DNA from: Phascolomyces articulosus
Taxonomy: Eukaryota; Mucoromycota; Mucoromycetes; Mucorales; Lichtheimiaceae
Length of the DNA: 64,000 nucleotides
Reading direction: 5' to 3'
Assembly (NCBI GenBank): GCA_025677815.1
Contig: JAIXMP010000059.1
Coordinates: 1-64,000 of the forward strand
This document shows, in pieces, positions 34,599-48,908 of this stretch. The translations under genes were made by a program, and so were the position numbers. Numbering within the stretch: position 1 is the first letter of the stretch; every line of letters begins with the position of its first letter. The notes beneath the pieces were generated by a model. That model made no database searches. It saw nothing but the letters and a program-made list of their open reading frames with translations, and had not been told where the DNA came from.

Positions 34599-37500
34599 AT
34601 GACGTTAACACCTATAGTCATATTATCTTCATTAAAAAACTACACCCAATGTAACGATGAACTAGTGACAGAAATACGATCTACCGTATTAGAACCTTTT
34701 CAACCCGATTTATCACGTATTCAAGCAGGTCAACGCATCGCCAAACCCTCACGAACAGAATTTAAGGCCATGACGACGAAATTGGCTCCTTTGGCGATGC
34801 GGATTGTGAACCAAAGCATTGAATCATTACGTATATTGAAACAAAAAGATAAGAAAGAATCACCTGTGAATAGAACAACAGTACGCTGCTTGATTGACGC
34901 TGCATCGAGTTCTATATCTGCTCTGAAACATATGAGTGCCAGTACAACACTTAAACCGCTTGATATCGAAAAGACAATGTCAAATCTGATTTGTAAAATT
35001 GTTGATTTGGGAGAGGTACATATAATTTGGATAGGGTGTTTTTTTTTTACAGGTACAAGAGACTTACTTGCTAATATGTATGGGCTTTTATTCCCTGGTT
35101 CTAGTACACTCGTGCATTAGATGAATTGGTCAAATTGCGAACGAGTTTGGCACACAGCGTGAATATTACAACTGAAAACACACGAGTAACAACCACATCG
35201 ACCACTTCAGTAATAACGGATATGACATCGATGAAACCGAAAGAACATTTATCAACAGGCTCTCCTCCCCGGCGTGGATTTCTTACAGAATCACCCAACA
35301 GGTTATCTGATACAGAAATGATGTTCCAAAGCCCTGTCGTCACACGTACCATTCCATCCACAGAATTACTACCAGCAAATTCACCATGGGAAGACAACAT
35401 GTTACAAAAATATGGAGATCTCTTTACATTACCTCTTGATAAGACCATCAATGATACAACAACAGTTTTACTTATATTAGCTTATCAAATGAATACTATA
35501 CGATCTTGGACTGACGTTGCGGAAGGCTCGTTACTGCGGGTAAATTGAAATTGTGAAATCAATAGAGCAATCTTTCTTTGTCTCTCTTGTTACTTACACA
35601 TCCTTTATCTATTGATGCTTTTTTTTATTACCTTTATATATGAATAGCATATGCCTAAGTTAATGGATCGAGCAGGAAACTTTTTAGATTGGTGTCAACA
35701 TTTGAAGACTTTGGATTCAGCCCTTGCACAAAAACAGTTCGGTGCTTTACATAGACAAATGTGCAAGGCAGCTTCCAAATCCCCTCTTACAGGTATTTGC
35801 GAGCTTTGTATATTTAGAGATTAGGAGGAAGGGAGCGAGTTGAAAACAAGGAAATTTAATGATATTATCATTTTAGATATAGGATCAACCAAATCATACG
35901 CTTTACAATTTATTGGCATGGTTGCTTTAAAACATACCAACACTGCACCCATCAAATCATTATGCAATCGAATGGTTCAAATTGGTGTTTCATACGAACG
36001 AACAGCAGGTCAATGTATGTGTAAAGAAACCTATCGAGATGAAATAAGTTTGTTCTAACCTAGATTTTTTATTTGCATTTGATTATAGGTGACTATCGAT
36101 CTATCCAAAAGTACTGCGCAGAAATACTTGAAGATTTGACACCCAATATCAAGGATGTTGTGGAATTGGATGCTTATTTTGTACTATGTGAATATTATGC
36201 GTATATATCTCGAAAGGTAACCCATTTTTTCAATATCGAAACACCTTTTTTGGTTGGTTTATTCTTTACGTTGGTTAACACGTTCTAAAACAAAAAAAAA
36301 GGCAAAGAGTTATTCAGGTGCTTTTTATGCTTACAAACATATGATTCGCCCAATTCGAAGCCTTGTCAGTGATTCAAGTGATTGTACCTACTACCATGCT
36401 GCCTATGCAGCCACTGCCAAATTATCATTAGGATCTGTCCAACTTGACAAACTTGTATTAGCAAATACATGTATGCACTTTTTTTTTACTTCAATATTTA
36501 CATACTTGTATATTTTATATTCATTAACTTAACGTACTTTTTTTTATTATATTGCATAGATACCGATATGACAACGACATTAACTGAAATTAATCGTTGC
36601 TTAAGTGTTGTACATTCTGCTGAAGAGAACTATAAGCAACCAAACGAGTTTACAGAGCAGGCATTAAACAGCCTTCTCAAGAGCATCACCATGTTTCGTC
36701 AGAGTTGTGCACGTTATTATGAATTCACAGAACGAAAATTAAAAAAGAAACAAGGGAGCAACACTTCTACACCAACTTCAACACCTAACGGTCGATCCTT
36801 ATCAAAGGCAGACGAAATGGAATGGTATGAATGTATTCCTTCCATCATATCAGCACTCCAACATACGAGTGAAGTACTTCCCTCAACTATGCGAATCATG
36901 AAAAGAAAGGTATTTTCAGGATGAAGAGGGTTTTTTTTTGAATTAGAATGAAATGAGCAGTAAGTTTAAACAAAGTAAACAACTATATCTTTTATAGCCT
37001 TGGAGAGGAAAACCAAAGCAGATGGCATCTTTAAATGAAGTCATGTCTGCTTTTGTGGAAACGATGGTACTGGTTGCTCGTATGCGTTTTGATATTGATG
37101 ATGAAGATTCTTATGACAATGTATATGAAGATCTATCGACTGCAGAGGACTTGTGCGTATTCAATGGATTCTCGAACGGTTATCGATGGATTTCTAATGC
37201 ATATTACAAAGTGGGTGTTACAATGCATAATGCCGAAATGTTTGCCGCGGCTGTTTATCCATTACGCAAAGCCTGTTCGTTACTTGAGAAGGATGATTCT
37301 AGAGCATCAAATGATAGTGGAAGATTACAACTATGCAAACGTTATGAAGTATTAGGAACGTGCTGTCAAAAGGATAAACGATTTGAGGTAAGGCCTATAG
37401 ATATAAATTGACATGTGCATTATTTTTTTCCTTTCGCATTAAATTGTTATATCTATTTTCTTCTTTGGTTTAGGATGCAATGAAAGCTTTCAAGCTTGCA

Positions 37501-40500
37501 TTAAAGCGTCTCCCCTTATCTAGTATAGAATCATTTGTGAAAGAAGCTGATTCATTAGCCATTTATACTTTGATGAAAAGGCAGCCACTGATTCCCAAAC
37601 TCATTGAACGATATCTCCGAGCCACAATCACGGACGAAAGTGATATTGAAATTTCTTTCGCAAGTGAAATAATGGATTTGCGTTTACTCGAGTCAAATCA
37701 AAAGAGTATTATTTACGAATGTGAACTTCGTGCTATGTATATGCTTTCACCTTCATTTGATTGTACTAGACATCAAAGTGCCATTTTACATACATTATTA
37801 CGACATTATACATCAGAAATATACCCTATTAGACGCGCAAGGTAATTACTATATCCACTTTAAGAGTTTTGGAAATAAAATTGCAACACATATTTTTAAC
37901 TAAAATAATATTGGGATCACCGTATACAGAGTACTCCTTGATAAGGTACGACATGAACTGAGCAAGAAAAAATCGAGAGTTACTGTGATGAAAACTGCCA
38001 TTGGTTATGCTAGTGAAGCTGGAAAATTATTACAATCAGATGTATGTCTTTTTTGGATCAAGCATGGGTATACGTATTTACTTAATGTTGATAATATTAT
38101 ACTTATTCTTATATTTCCATTTTAGAGTTACGGTAATGATAGCAATCTTTTACAATACCGTCGTCATTATCTTGCGCTATCCTCTTCATGGGCAGGAATC
38201 TGCACAGCAGAACTTGACAAGGCATCACCCGAATACTTTTCCATGGCATTTCATCAATGGGGTGCTTTACTCAAGGATATTGGATCAATTTATTCAAGTA
38301 ATACATTATAAATAATTGTTTTTTAATCGTTTTGTAATGGCATATATGTAGAACATAATACTAATAAGGTTATTTAAAGATAAAAGAACAGGGGATGATG
38401 ATATTAAAGCCGTATATCATCAAATCGATGATGTTGATAAATTATATGATCATTTCCGTATGCTTACCGACTTTTTCTCTGTAAAACAACAGCCAGTACA
38501 TCACATCAGCACACTCCGTCTTATGCTCAAACTGAATAATGGTTTACGTCGATCTTCAGATGATCAAATTTCTGGTAATTAAAAAGCGCTACTTTATACT
38601 AATTTCTTGAAAGAGTGAATCAAACTGATATACTAACTAAAGGAATCGGGTGTTGTATGTACAGCTTCCATTATTATCTCAACCAATATTGGTCGAATTT
38701 ATAGTGAACTTGGTTTCTCGGGCAAAGCTGATATAGAGTTTTCATTAGCAGAAAAAGCAATTCGGCAAAAGCCTTGTACCGATGAAGCTGAGCTTTCTTA
38801 TATTTTGTTTTATTCATCTCATCTTGCAAGAATGGGAGAACTGGATAAAAGGTAAATATTAAAGTTAACTCTTAAAGATTAATATTAGTCCATCATGGGA
38901 ACATCAGCAAGTAACATTGGTTATTGATATCTTTTCGGTTACATATAGTAAAAAACGATTCAACACATCAAGGATTGTATGGGAATCATACTGTCAGGGA
39001 GATTCTAATAATGCATTGAGGAACGAACAGCGTCAAATGGCTCGTCGATTAACGATGGCTGATGCTCATTATACCCGTTCCATTCTGTTATCACAAGCGG
39101 TAGGATATCAGAAAAGAAAAAAAAAGGGAAGCACATAACATAATATCTAATATACTTTGATGCGTTATGCAGGATCCATCAGTTGACCAATCGATCCAAG
39201 ACTGTACGACTGCACTCCGGATATTGAATTACTGCAGCCGAACGGTACAGCAAAATATGGCAGTCAAGTCAAGAAAATCATCACCAGCAGCAGATCCTTT
39301 TGCTGATAATTCGTCTGCAACCAATGTAGCAAAGGCCAAAGATGAATCAGCGATAGCATCTAGTATTTCTTTCCGAGAATCAGAATGGATAATTGCACAA
39401 GTAAGGTTTATTTTAACTTTGCAATAGCATGATGAACACCGTCTTATAATAAGCTAATGCACAATAAATGTTTTAATTTTTCAATAGAAAATGGCTGCTT
39501 GTCTTTTACAACTTTCTGAACTTCATTTAATCCGAGGCTCGTGGCGTGATGCACAATATTATCTCGAAAAAGGACACGAACTTGGTGAAAAACTTCATTC
39601 TCGAATTATGAAATTCAAGTTCTTGGTAGCCTTCAGTGATTTCCATTTACGGTGTGGTTCCCTTGATTCAAGTGCATCCAACTTAAAGGATGCCAAAGAA
39701 GTCCAACCTCTAGGTGAAATTTATATTCGAGAGGATGCAGAACTTAATATGGCTGCTGGTAATGTGGATGCAGATCAAGGTTGTTTAAGTGATGCAGTCA
39801 AATCCTATAATGCTGCCGAAGAGAACTTTAACAAAATGATTGACGCTGGATATATTGCAACGATTGAAGACTTGGTTCAAAGGTAAACTTGTTTGAATAT
39901 AGCAAGGAAGGAGAGGGATCAAAATTCTAAATACTCTTTCTCTCTTTTATTCAATTATATTTAGGAATGAAGATCTAGTAAAGTTACGAAATTTGGTTCG
40001 TGAAAACAACAACAGAGGTACAGTTTTTATGGCAATTAATTAAGGTTTCATTTATTATTATTCTTACATTGCCATTAATATCAATAGATGCCGTTGAATA
40101 TACATGTGATCTCTTACAAAATCTTCGTGGCACAAATACTATCTTTAAAGGTATACACAATTATCAAAAAAAAAAAAAGATGATGCAACTTCAAATTCTC
40201 ATGTATATTTTTTTTGATTGTAGCAATGGCTTTGGCACGGGAAAAATCTATATCTGATGCCTTATCTATTCTTGAAGAATTGGAAAAATCGAATGTGATG
40301 ACAAAGAATGAGGTATGGATAAGTTTATTATAAAATTAAAAAGGGGTATTTTAGGTTTCTTGGCTCATTCTGATTTTATAATTTATTTTTTTTTAGCTTG
40401 ATTTACATGCAGCTATTGCACAACTGCAAAGCATGACAGTGTATTTGGATCTTCACGAACGCAAAAGTGGATTTTTGCCAGATGGAGAAGGTAATAACAA

Positions 40501-43168
40501 TAATAATATGATAAATGATAAAATGTGATAGCATGGTACTGATATAGTTGAAATTTTTTTTTTCTCACCAGTCCAAGTTTTGCCATCATTTAAATTGAAC
40601 CAAACTCGAGCCGCTGTGAAACGTGGTACCATTGGCCATGAACTTCGACATATCCAAAATAATCTAACTCATGCATTTGAACGAATCTTACGCACACACC
40701 GAGCCACTGCCGATCAATCAAGAATACAAATTGTTCGAGAATTATGCTTGTTGGCGGGCACCCTCATGTTTCCTCAGAATCATTTCACAGGTCGCGATAA
40801 CATTAATGTTCGAAATTATGCTACTTTGAGTGCCTATTATCTCGGTATGTCATTGATAATTGACTTGGGAAAGAAAAATGAACCATTATTTCATATACAG
40901 ATGTTTTTTTTTATTGATTTGGATAAATAGAGATGAGCAAAGGCTTGACTATCCGACGTGAAATGCAGCGATGCTTAAAGTCCAAACTTGAATCGCTTTC
41001 TGGCAAAAGACCTAGTGATAATGAAATCAACTGGCCAGAAAATATTGCAGATGATCATGATGATCCCATGGAAATTGATACGATGCATCCACCAAGCTTA
41101 TATGGATCAGTAGAGAATCAACGTTGGTTACGAGGTCATCTGGAATATCTACGTGACGCTTATAATGAGGAACATGATTTGGATGACAGCGAGTTCCAAA
41201 AGAAATTTGTCGATATCATTCCACCTCATTGGACTGTATGTTCGATAACAATGAATCCAAACACTGATGAGATATGTATTGTTCGACTCCAAGCAGAAAT
41301 AACACCTATTGTTGTTAAGCTTCCTTTGCATCGTTCAAGACGTCCTTCAACAGAACGAAAGAACATGGACTTTGTTAATGCAGTAGAAGAATTAAAGCAA
41401 ATCATCAGCGAGAGTGATAAGACGATTAGCACTGCGAAATTTTACACTGAGAAATCTGCCGTCAATGAATGGTGGAAAAGACGTATGCAATTGGACCATC
41501 AATTAAAACGACTCTTAACCACTATGGAAAATGAATGGTTGGGAGGCTTCAAGGTAAGAATTATATTGTATATAAAACAAACCAAACGTATTTTAATGAT
41601 TGATTTTTTTTTGTGTATATATAAAATGGTAGGGTTTACTTTGTGGAAATTATCATGAAGATCCTGAAGGTGTACAAAAGTTCCAGCGTAAACTTTGTCA
41701 ATTGGTGTGTAGCTTTATTTATGGTCTACCTCCAAATAGTACCCGAGAAAAATCCCAAAAAACAATTGATATCAGTTTGGATATGTGTCGTGTGTTCTTG
41801 CGTCTTGGTGCTGACCCAAGTGAACGAGAACTTGATGATATTGTTTATTTCCTCTTATCTTGTTACGAAAGTCAAGATGTTAGTGTGGATTATTACAGAG
41901 CTGACATAGTTGAGGTAAAAAAAAGATATGTGGATAGTACTAAAAATATTTGTGAATAACTTCTGAGGGTTAATTTTGATAAGCTGATTTTTTTTGCTAC
42001 ATATTCATATAGTTAAAAAACCAGCTTAGAGGAGAAATCAATAGATATCATGAAGCTGCATCCGTCAAAGATATTGATACCATGGCACGAGAACAAGACA
42101 ATCATGTTATTTTGATTCCTGACAACAATTTACATCAATTTCCATTAGAAAGTTTACCTATTATCCGTTCTCAATCCGTATCCAGAGTACCTTGCTTGTC
42201 TTTCTTACGCGACCGTATTTTACGAAACCGAGCATCTACTGGTGAAGATGGTGAGGATGGTATTTGGACTGAAGTATCGGTGAATAGTAAGAAAACATGT
42301 TATGTGCTTAATCCGAGTGGGGATCTCATGCATACACAAAATGAGTTCGAAGGTGCATTTAAAAAGTATGTCTCTATTCGATTTGTTTACTTTACCCTTT
42401 CTTTTCGGCATAAATTTACTAATTAGAAACATGAATTTTGTTTGTTGCAAAATAGTATGGATGGCTGGCAAGGATTAATTCATGAAAAACCAGCCGAACT
42501 CCGATGGCACAATATGTTGGAATCTCGAGACTTGTACATGTAAGGGAAAAGCTTGTGATTTTCCAAAATGAGAAAAAAAAGGGGGATAGAGAAGATCAGG
42601 TTGTTTTAATAATAATAATGATCAAATTTAATAATAATACCATATATATATATTGTAATATAAAGGTACTTTGGACATAGTGCAGGACAATCCATTATTC
42701 GAGGCCAAAATATTAAAAAACTGAAATATTGCCCCGTGGCAATACTGATGGGTTGCAGTAGTGGCACTCTTGTGGATAAGGGCGAATATGATGCAGATGG
42801 TTACGTTATGAACTTTTTGTTGGGTGGAAGGTAGTTTAATTATATCTTACAAGGGGAGGGGGAAGGTTTTGTTTATTAATCAATCATTCAATTAATCAAA
42901 CCATCTGACTTTATGTAAATTTTCGAAATTAAATAGTCCAGCAGTGGTAGCCAATCTTTGGGATGTGACAGACAAGAGTATAGACCAACTTACTAGCAAG
43001 ATGCTTAACACATGGGGCTTATTGAACCAAAACAGCAAGACAAAGACCTCTTCTTCAACATCATTAGTAGAAGCAGTATCTAGTTCGAGAGATGCATGTA
43101 CATTACCTTATCTTATTGGAGCTGCACCCATCGTCTATGGTATACCAGTATACATCAAAAGATCATGA
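34599..43168 (+). CDS. ESP1: Separase (C50 cysteine protease)
   Basis: Large gene assembled in 27 exons with consistent phases: 34599-35015, 35105-35539, 35648-35792, 35877-36014, 36089-36216, 36302-36470, 36560-36909, 36998-37387, 37474-37841, 37930-38041, 38126-38297, 38380-38574, 38665-38851, 38949-39099, 39173-39400, 39488-39882, 39965-40017, 40088-40150, 40224-40312, 40397-40490, 40572-40844, 40931-41553, 41633-41914, 42013-42365, 42456-42539, 42666-42830 and 42937-43168, about 2096 residues. Separase cleaves the cohesin kleisin at anaphase onset. The C-terminal C50 domain shows VILIPDNNLHQFPLESLP, the catalytic His in YFGHSAGQ (codon 42676-42678, about H1969) and the catalytic Cys in LMGCSSG (codon 42754-42756, about C1995), then VANLWDVTDKSID. 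The long N-terminal part is helical-repeat-like. The start and the junctions at 38380 and 38665 are chosen by phase. Confidence 0.92.
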
Positions 43169-43539
43169 CCATCAGCTTAATATCTATACTATGCACAATA
43201 ACAAATTATAAATAAATAATAGCTTATTTACCATAATTGCTTTACTATTATTACTACCATTAATATCTATACAGCTGCTTATTATTATAAATGAAACATT
43301 ACAATCACTTGGGTAACTGGGACCAGGGATAATTATTTTATATAAAATTCATTACCGACAGCCCCAAGTACCATTATAATGAGTAAATTATATTGCCATG
43401 TACCGTACGATCTCAAATATGATTGGTCAAACTTACAACTGTACCTTTTACGAACTTGAATAGTTCTGCTCGCTTTCTCTTTTTGTCTGTTGTCTTTTTT
43501 TTCTTCCTTCTCTTACTTATTTACTTTATTTTTTAACAA
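43169..43539. other. gap separase to SEC2, no gene
   Basis: 371 AT-rich bases with the SEC2 promoter. A pyrimidine-rich TTTTTTCTTCCTTCTCTTAC leader precedes the SEC2 start. Nothing else seen. Confidence 0.6.
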
Positions 43540-45705
43540 ATGGATAAAACGGTGAATGTTTCTACTTCACCAGTGGATAGCAACGTATCACCTAAAGACC
43601 AAGAAGCACCTAAAGATATTGCAGGTGTTTATTCTAGACTTCAAGCTGTTATCGAAAAAAAGGGAAATGACCCAATGAACCCAGAAGCAAAGTTTGTTCC
43701 ATTACCACCTTCACTTCCAATGTCACCTAGTTCCTCGTCACCAACACCATTACGCATTGCTCCCCCTACTACTACTGGAATGAAAATGTCAACACCTCGG
43801 TCATCGTCCTCCAGTGATTATAATAACAATGATAATATGAACGACACTACGAGAACAAAAGATAATGACGAAAAAAATGACGAAATAATACCATGCTCCT
43901 GTCAAAGCATATTAGCTTCAAAGGAATCGACCACTTGTTCTTTATGCCAACGAGAAATGCCCATCATGCAAGAATTACATAAAGAACGACAAATACACAA
44001 GGAAGAAATCAACCAACTTGAACAACGTGTCCAAGAAGAACAAACTCGAATCGCTCGACAACTTGAAGAAATCGAAGCTTTACAAGTCACTGTCAGTCAA
44101 GTAGAAAAGCGACTTGATATAAAAGAAGAAGAATTTAAAGCGCTTCAGAGTGATATGGAAATGTTAAATGATAAATATGTGGATGAAATCGAACGCGTTG
44201 CCGAGATACAACACTCCAAAGACATGGTTGAGAATGAATTAGAAGACTTATCCAGACGATTGTTTGAAGAAGCGAATGGGATGGTCGCAAACGAAAAGCG
44301 CGAAAAACATGAACTGGAGATTGCACAAAAACATTTGGAAAACAAGTTAAAGGAAACTCAGGAACGACTTGCTGCCGAACAAATGCAACTGAAAGAATTA
44401 CGATTAAAAATGGAAGAAATGGCTCAAGAACAACTGCAACAACAACAACGACAATCTTTACCATCCACTGTATCGAGCACTAGAAACAGTTTAACTGCAG
44501 CGGATGCCGAATCTACTTTTAGTAACCAAACAGATCCAGAACATCGAGCAGTTCGAGATCTTGCTGGCATTTTACCTCCATCATCATCATCCATCTCGGT
44601 CACAGCAGCAACAGAGAATAATGTACTTCCATCACCTCCACTTTCTTCCATACCTAACACAGTCGATCAAATCTTATTAAATGAATTTGAGGAATTTGTT
44701 AAATACAGCGCGTCGATGCCCCTGAAAAAACTCCATACCATTTCCTTTCTGAAATATTGTCAGGCTGAAGATGTAGAACCATGTTTACGCTTTGGTGCTA
44801 ACGCACGATTATCAGCCCGCAAGATTTCCGAAGCTATTGTGATGAATACATGCTTTATTGAAGAAACACCTCCAGGATTTGCTGAAGAACAAGCCCAACG
44901 ACCTCCAGATATGCCATTACGGATATCATCTTCCAAAATACTTTTATGGGAACGCATCAACAATGGTGGAAACACTCAAAACTTTATTGGTGCTTGTCAA
45001 GCATGTGGACGACAGGATCATTATCCATTACCTTATCGATTTCGAACTTCTTATTTTGATGATTGGGCATGCATTGACCGATTCTGTCGTGATCGTCTTG
45101 TGGCAGTATGTGAGTTTTATGTTTTTATTCGCAATGTTCGACAAGGATATTACAGTAGTCGTAGTACCCTTGATCTTTATCAAGAAGCTATGCGATTACG
45201 TTTACAAATGTTTTATGCCCGGTATGAAGCATTTTTGGATATGAAATAGAAGAATGAAAGTGGAGTGAAATAGAGAACAAGGGAAAAGGGGAGGAAGGAA
45301 AAAAAACGTCATTGTTGTATAAAGTTTGTTTCTAAATTTAAGATCCACTTTTTTTTCTTATATAAAAATAGAATGGGTGCGTTACCATGGACCCTTCGTA
45401 ACCTTGGAGTTAAAACTGATGAACTAGGTAAAGCTACAGCTGTACCACCACAAATTAGGATACCACCTTCCGTGAGTGAATCATCACCTTTACCACGTAG
45501 AACCCCTGTACCAAGTACAAGCTCTCCCACAATAAATGGTCGCAGGTTTGACCGAGTCAATCGCCCTACCAGTATGGATGGACACACATCATTACCATCA
45601 CCATCTGATAATAAGACTACAGATATGACTATTACTTCTACTGCTACGAGTGCATCGACCACTTCAGCTGCCGCTGCTGTTGCTGCTACTGTTGTGATTT
45701 CTTGA
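43540..45705 (+). CDS. SEC2: Sec2-type Rab GEF (Rabin8 family)
   Basis: Two exons, 43540-45221 and 45372-45705, give 671 residues. The central coiled coil (about residues 145-300, dense Glu, Gln and Lys heptads such as EEFKALQSDMEMLNDKYVDE and MVENELEDLSRRLFEEAN) is the Sec2p GEF domain, which activates Rab8/Sec4 on exocytic vesicles. Before it is a short Cys cluster (CSCQ...CSLCQ). After it comes a conserved helical C-terminal part with CQACGR and a WxxIDRFCRDR motif. Reading straight on from the first exon stops at 45249 after a diverging tail (YEAFLDMK). Splicing at the GTATGA donor inside the CGG codon and at AATAG before AATGGG instead continues with MGALPWTLRNLGV and a Ser/Pro/Thr-rich tail. 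I prefer the spliced form because its junction is in phase and its tail is coding-like. Confidence 0.85.
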
Positions 45706-46120
45706 AGATATTTCTTCTCCTTTTATATCTTTTTTTAACATCTTTACTATTACTTTTTACTATTATTACTTTTTTTACTATTATATGATTCCATCGTCAC
45801 ACATTTACATTACCACCGTTTTTTTTTTTTGACTCCTTTCTTTTTTTGACTTATTTTTAAATCATTTTCCTTTAGTTCCTAACCCATATTGTACGTACTT
45901 CCCTTTTATATTCTTCCTTATCATACGACTACACCAACGCTAATAACCATTAAAGCCGAAACTATGCCGTATTCTAACTATTTAAGCAAAAAAGAGAACT
46001 CATGATTGCGTAAAAAAACAAGTGACTTTTTATATAATATGATATATTCCGTATGCTTTCATTTATTTATTTTTGTAAAACAAGAGTAGGATTGAATATT
46101 ATAGAGTGTGATTTTTCCAG
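45706..46120. other. convergent 3' gap, no gene
   Basis: AT-rich 3' flanks of SEC2 and the fructosamine kinase-like gene, with TTACTATT repeats. Nothing else seen. Confidence 0.6.
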
Positions 46121-47204
46121 CTATTTGAGAATCTCTGATAATAAGGACATACAAGAACCCAAGTAAGACGACCCAAACATATTGAGATGATTTACAGTAT
46201 GATAAAGGGCATAAATATCCACCCGTTTTTCATACCCTGGTTGCTTGGGAATTTTTTCATGATATGCCTTGTAAAAATCAGAAACAAACCCACCAAACAT
46301 TTTCATAATTCCCAAATCTGATTCATTGTGGCCCCAAAAGGGAGCTGGATCAATTATGACAGGATTTCCTTCATCATCAACGTTCCAGTTGCCGCTCCAT
46401 AAATCACCATGTTGAAGACTCGGTTGTATCTTGTCAGGAATCATATCAAAGTACGTATCCAGTCTATCCAATAGTTCTTGAGCAGGTTTTGTCAACTGTG
46501 GATAACGTGGTATTGCCAAATCAAATTGGTAAGTTAATCGTCGACGCAAGAATTCTACCCAGTCAGAGCACCATGTGTTATCTTGAGGTGTGGAACCAAT
46601 GGTATTGTTGCATTCAAATCCAAATTGTTTAGGTCCTGAAGCCAAATGCAAACTAGCCAGTTGTTCGCCAAGTTTACGTTGTACACTGGATGCTCCATAT
46701 TTACTTCCAAGTGGAATATACTATATGGTATTGTGGTACTTGTCTTTTCAGCTATATCGATTGAAACACAAATATTCTATTTTCTTTGTATATTACCTCC
46801 ATAGCTAAGTAGCCATAATGATTGTTATCCAAGGAACCGTACGCATAAGGTGTTGGAACTTTAATTGTCTTTGTATCAACCAAGGCCTTTAATCCTTTTA
46901 CTTCGCTATTTTTTATTATTTTAGCAGGGAAATATAAAAAACACATTGCATGAAAGAATAATACAGGGCATATATCTATGTACCTTGCAAACATTTCGAC
47001 AATCTCATCGATGGATTGTTTACGTGATGGTTGACATGTCTTTACAAAGATTCTTTTGCCAGCACTGCTGGTGCATAAATAAGCGTCACTTATACAACCA
47101 CCACCAATATTCTTTACGTTTTCCAATACTTCGTCATGGGCGAACGTGTTTGCTTGTTGCAATTTCTCGGTTACTGAATGTTTAATTGCCTCAGGTATTG
47201 TCAT
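46121..47204 (-). CDS. Fructosamine-3-kinase family protein, 309 aa
   Basis: Three exons, 47204-46984, 46905-46797 and 46720-46121, in phase, for 309 residues, the usual family length. The fold is that of small-molecule kinases. An N-lobe has GGGCISDAYLC (glycine-rich loop) and RIFVKTC (ATP lysine). The C-lobe has the catalytic loop SLQHGDLWSGNW and the metal-binding Asp in VIIDPAPFWGHNESDLGIMK. Family enzymes phosphorylate ketosamines or ribulosamines on glycated proteins, leading to deglycation (protein repair). Whether this one acts on fructosamine or ribulosamine cannot be read from sequence. The ATG at 47204 is the first in the frame. Confidence 0.9.
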
Positions 47205-47499
47205 GCTCTGTGTATTGTATATCAAAAAAATACCAGAATTCTGAGTAACGCGACTTGTAAAAATTATGTTTCAACATAATAATCCAATAATCTCTTGTTT
47301 CGAAATAATCAACCCATTCATAATATTATATATAAAAAGACCACTCTGACGTCCATAATATTTTTTACACCATTCCCATCATTTCTCTTGTATGCTAAAA
47401 GTGTGTATGTGTGTGTCAAGTCAAAAATAGATAAGATTTTTGTCTTTTTTTTATTTTTTTTTTCCAATCAGCTCCATGCAAATATAGAAAAAGAATATC

Positions 47500-48296
47500 T
47501 TAGAACTTCATGGCGTGGGGGAACTGACCCTTGGACAAACCAAAAGTGGAGCCCAAGTATTGACCAAGGAAAGGAGTCTTGGAGACGGCATCAACAATAG
47601 CCTTATCGACAGCCTTTTGGTCAGCAACCTTAGATTCGGGAAGGGCAGCCTTCTTTTGCTATTATTATAATTTTGTATAAACCATTAATTTTTTTCATTC
47701 GTAATTTCTCCCTTTCTGTTCATTATTTGCATAAATTCCAAATTTCTTACCTCAGCACCTTCAAGGAATTCCTTATCAGCCTTGCTGCCAGACTTGCCAA
47801 AGTAAGCATCGTTGAACTTGGCATCGATCTACAGTTATGACATTATCAATACTCTGTCATTCAAAATTTCCTCTCTTTTGAAAATAACCCCATCCATTAA
47901 TAAATAAATATATATTTTTACCGAAACGCTGGAGATATCAATCTTGGTGGAGGTGGCAATGACATAAGCTTGGTTGACACGACGGAGAGGGACACCGTTC
48001 ACCTTGTAAGGACCAGTGACAAGCAAGAGACCGCTCTCGAGTTGCTTCAAAACGACCACACGCTTACCGCGGAAACGGCCAGCCAACAAGATGACAACAG
48101 TACCAGGAGTGATAGAGGCACGGAGAGAAGCAGCCTTGGGGGACTTGCGGGAAGCCTTGGGCTGAGGAACATCTTCGGCAGGGTAGAAGCGAGCAGCCTT
48201 TTCGGCAGGAATGACACGCTTGCCACCGTTCTTGGCACCCTTGATGTCAACGGTCTTATCGGCCTTCTTGATGCTGGATTTAGGTGCGTGAGGCAT
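47500..48296 (-). CDS. RPL6: 60S ribosomal protein eL6
   Basis: Three exons, 48296-47922, 47828-47751 and 47658-47500, give 203 residues. eL6 is a structural protein of the large ribosomal subunit. Visible family features are the lysine-rich N-terminus, a KOW-like core ([20 protein letters not shown] and [20 protein letters not shown]) and the ending [20 protein letters not shown]. Codon choice is strikingly biased to C-ending codons (AAG, GCC, TTC, GTC) compared with its AT-rich neighbours, as expected for a highly expressed gene. It is in tandem with the fructosamine kinase-like gene and diverges from the PEX26-like gene. Confidence 0.95.
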
Positions 48297-48632
48297 GGTT
48301 TTGCTAATAAAACGTAAAATTGACGAATGTGTGCGAATGTGATATATTTTTGTGTGTGTGTTGGTTATAACAATTCTAATTCATTTCCAATGGTGCATTC
48401 AATTTTCCCATTTCCCTCTCCACTTTAGAATAATTATTTTCCATTTCTTCCAATTATTTTCTCTTCCTCTCTCTCGCTCATCCTCCAATTCTCGTTCCAT
48501 CGACGAAATTCTCAAACAGTTTAATAGATAGATAGATCCTGTTGATGTTCAGTTGGATGGAAAATATGTTGTTGGGTTGAATCATTAATTTTTTATATAG
48601 TGTCTATATCGCTTTGAGATGGATGGTCGAGT

Positions 48633-48655
48633 GGATGGATGGATGGATGGATGGA
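48633..48655. repeat. (GGAT)n microsatellite
   Basis: About six GGAT units about 340 bases upstream of RPL6. Confidence 0.9.
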
Positions 48656-48908
48656 TATATTTAATATTGGATGGTTGAGATTCGTTTATAGTATTCGTTA
48701 TGTTAATTCGTTCGTCGTCATCAATGTCGATATATTTCCATCCATCGAACATAGTATCTATCTTTCTACACTGCTGTTCATTTCGTCATCTTTCGTCCCC
48801 TTCATCCTGATATATATGATCTGTACCTTTAATATGGAAAAGAGGTCGTACTTCAAATGCGCTTTTCAGCCGGATACACTACGCCTCCTCCGTTGCGTTG
48901 CGCCGCGG

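Noticed and set aside
35053..35104. Extra short separase exon after CAG at 35052
   Set aside because: A single intron 35016-35104 joins exon 1 to YTRALDELVKLR in phase; the extra exon is not needed and runs toward a stop.
44135..44464. Open frames antisense to SEC2
   Set aside because: Shadows of the coiled-coil coding sequence; Ser/Val/Cys-rich composition mirrors Glu/Gln codons on the real strand.
47659..47921. Possible snoRNA in RPL6 introns
   Set aside because: No box C (RTGATGA) with a matching box D, and no box H/ACA layout was found in either intron.
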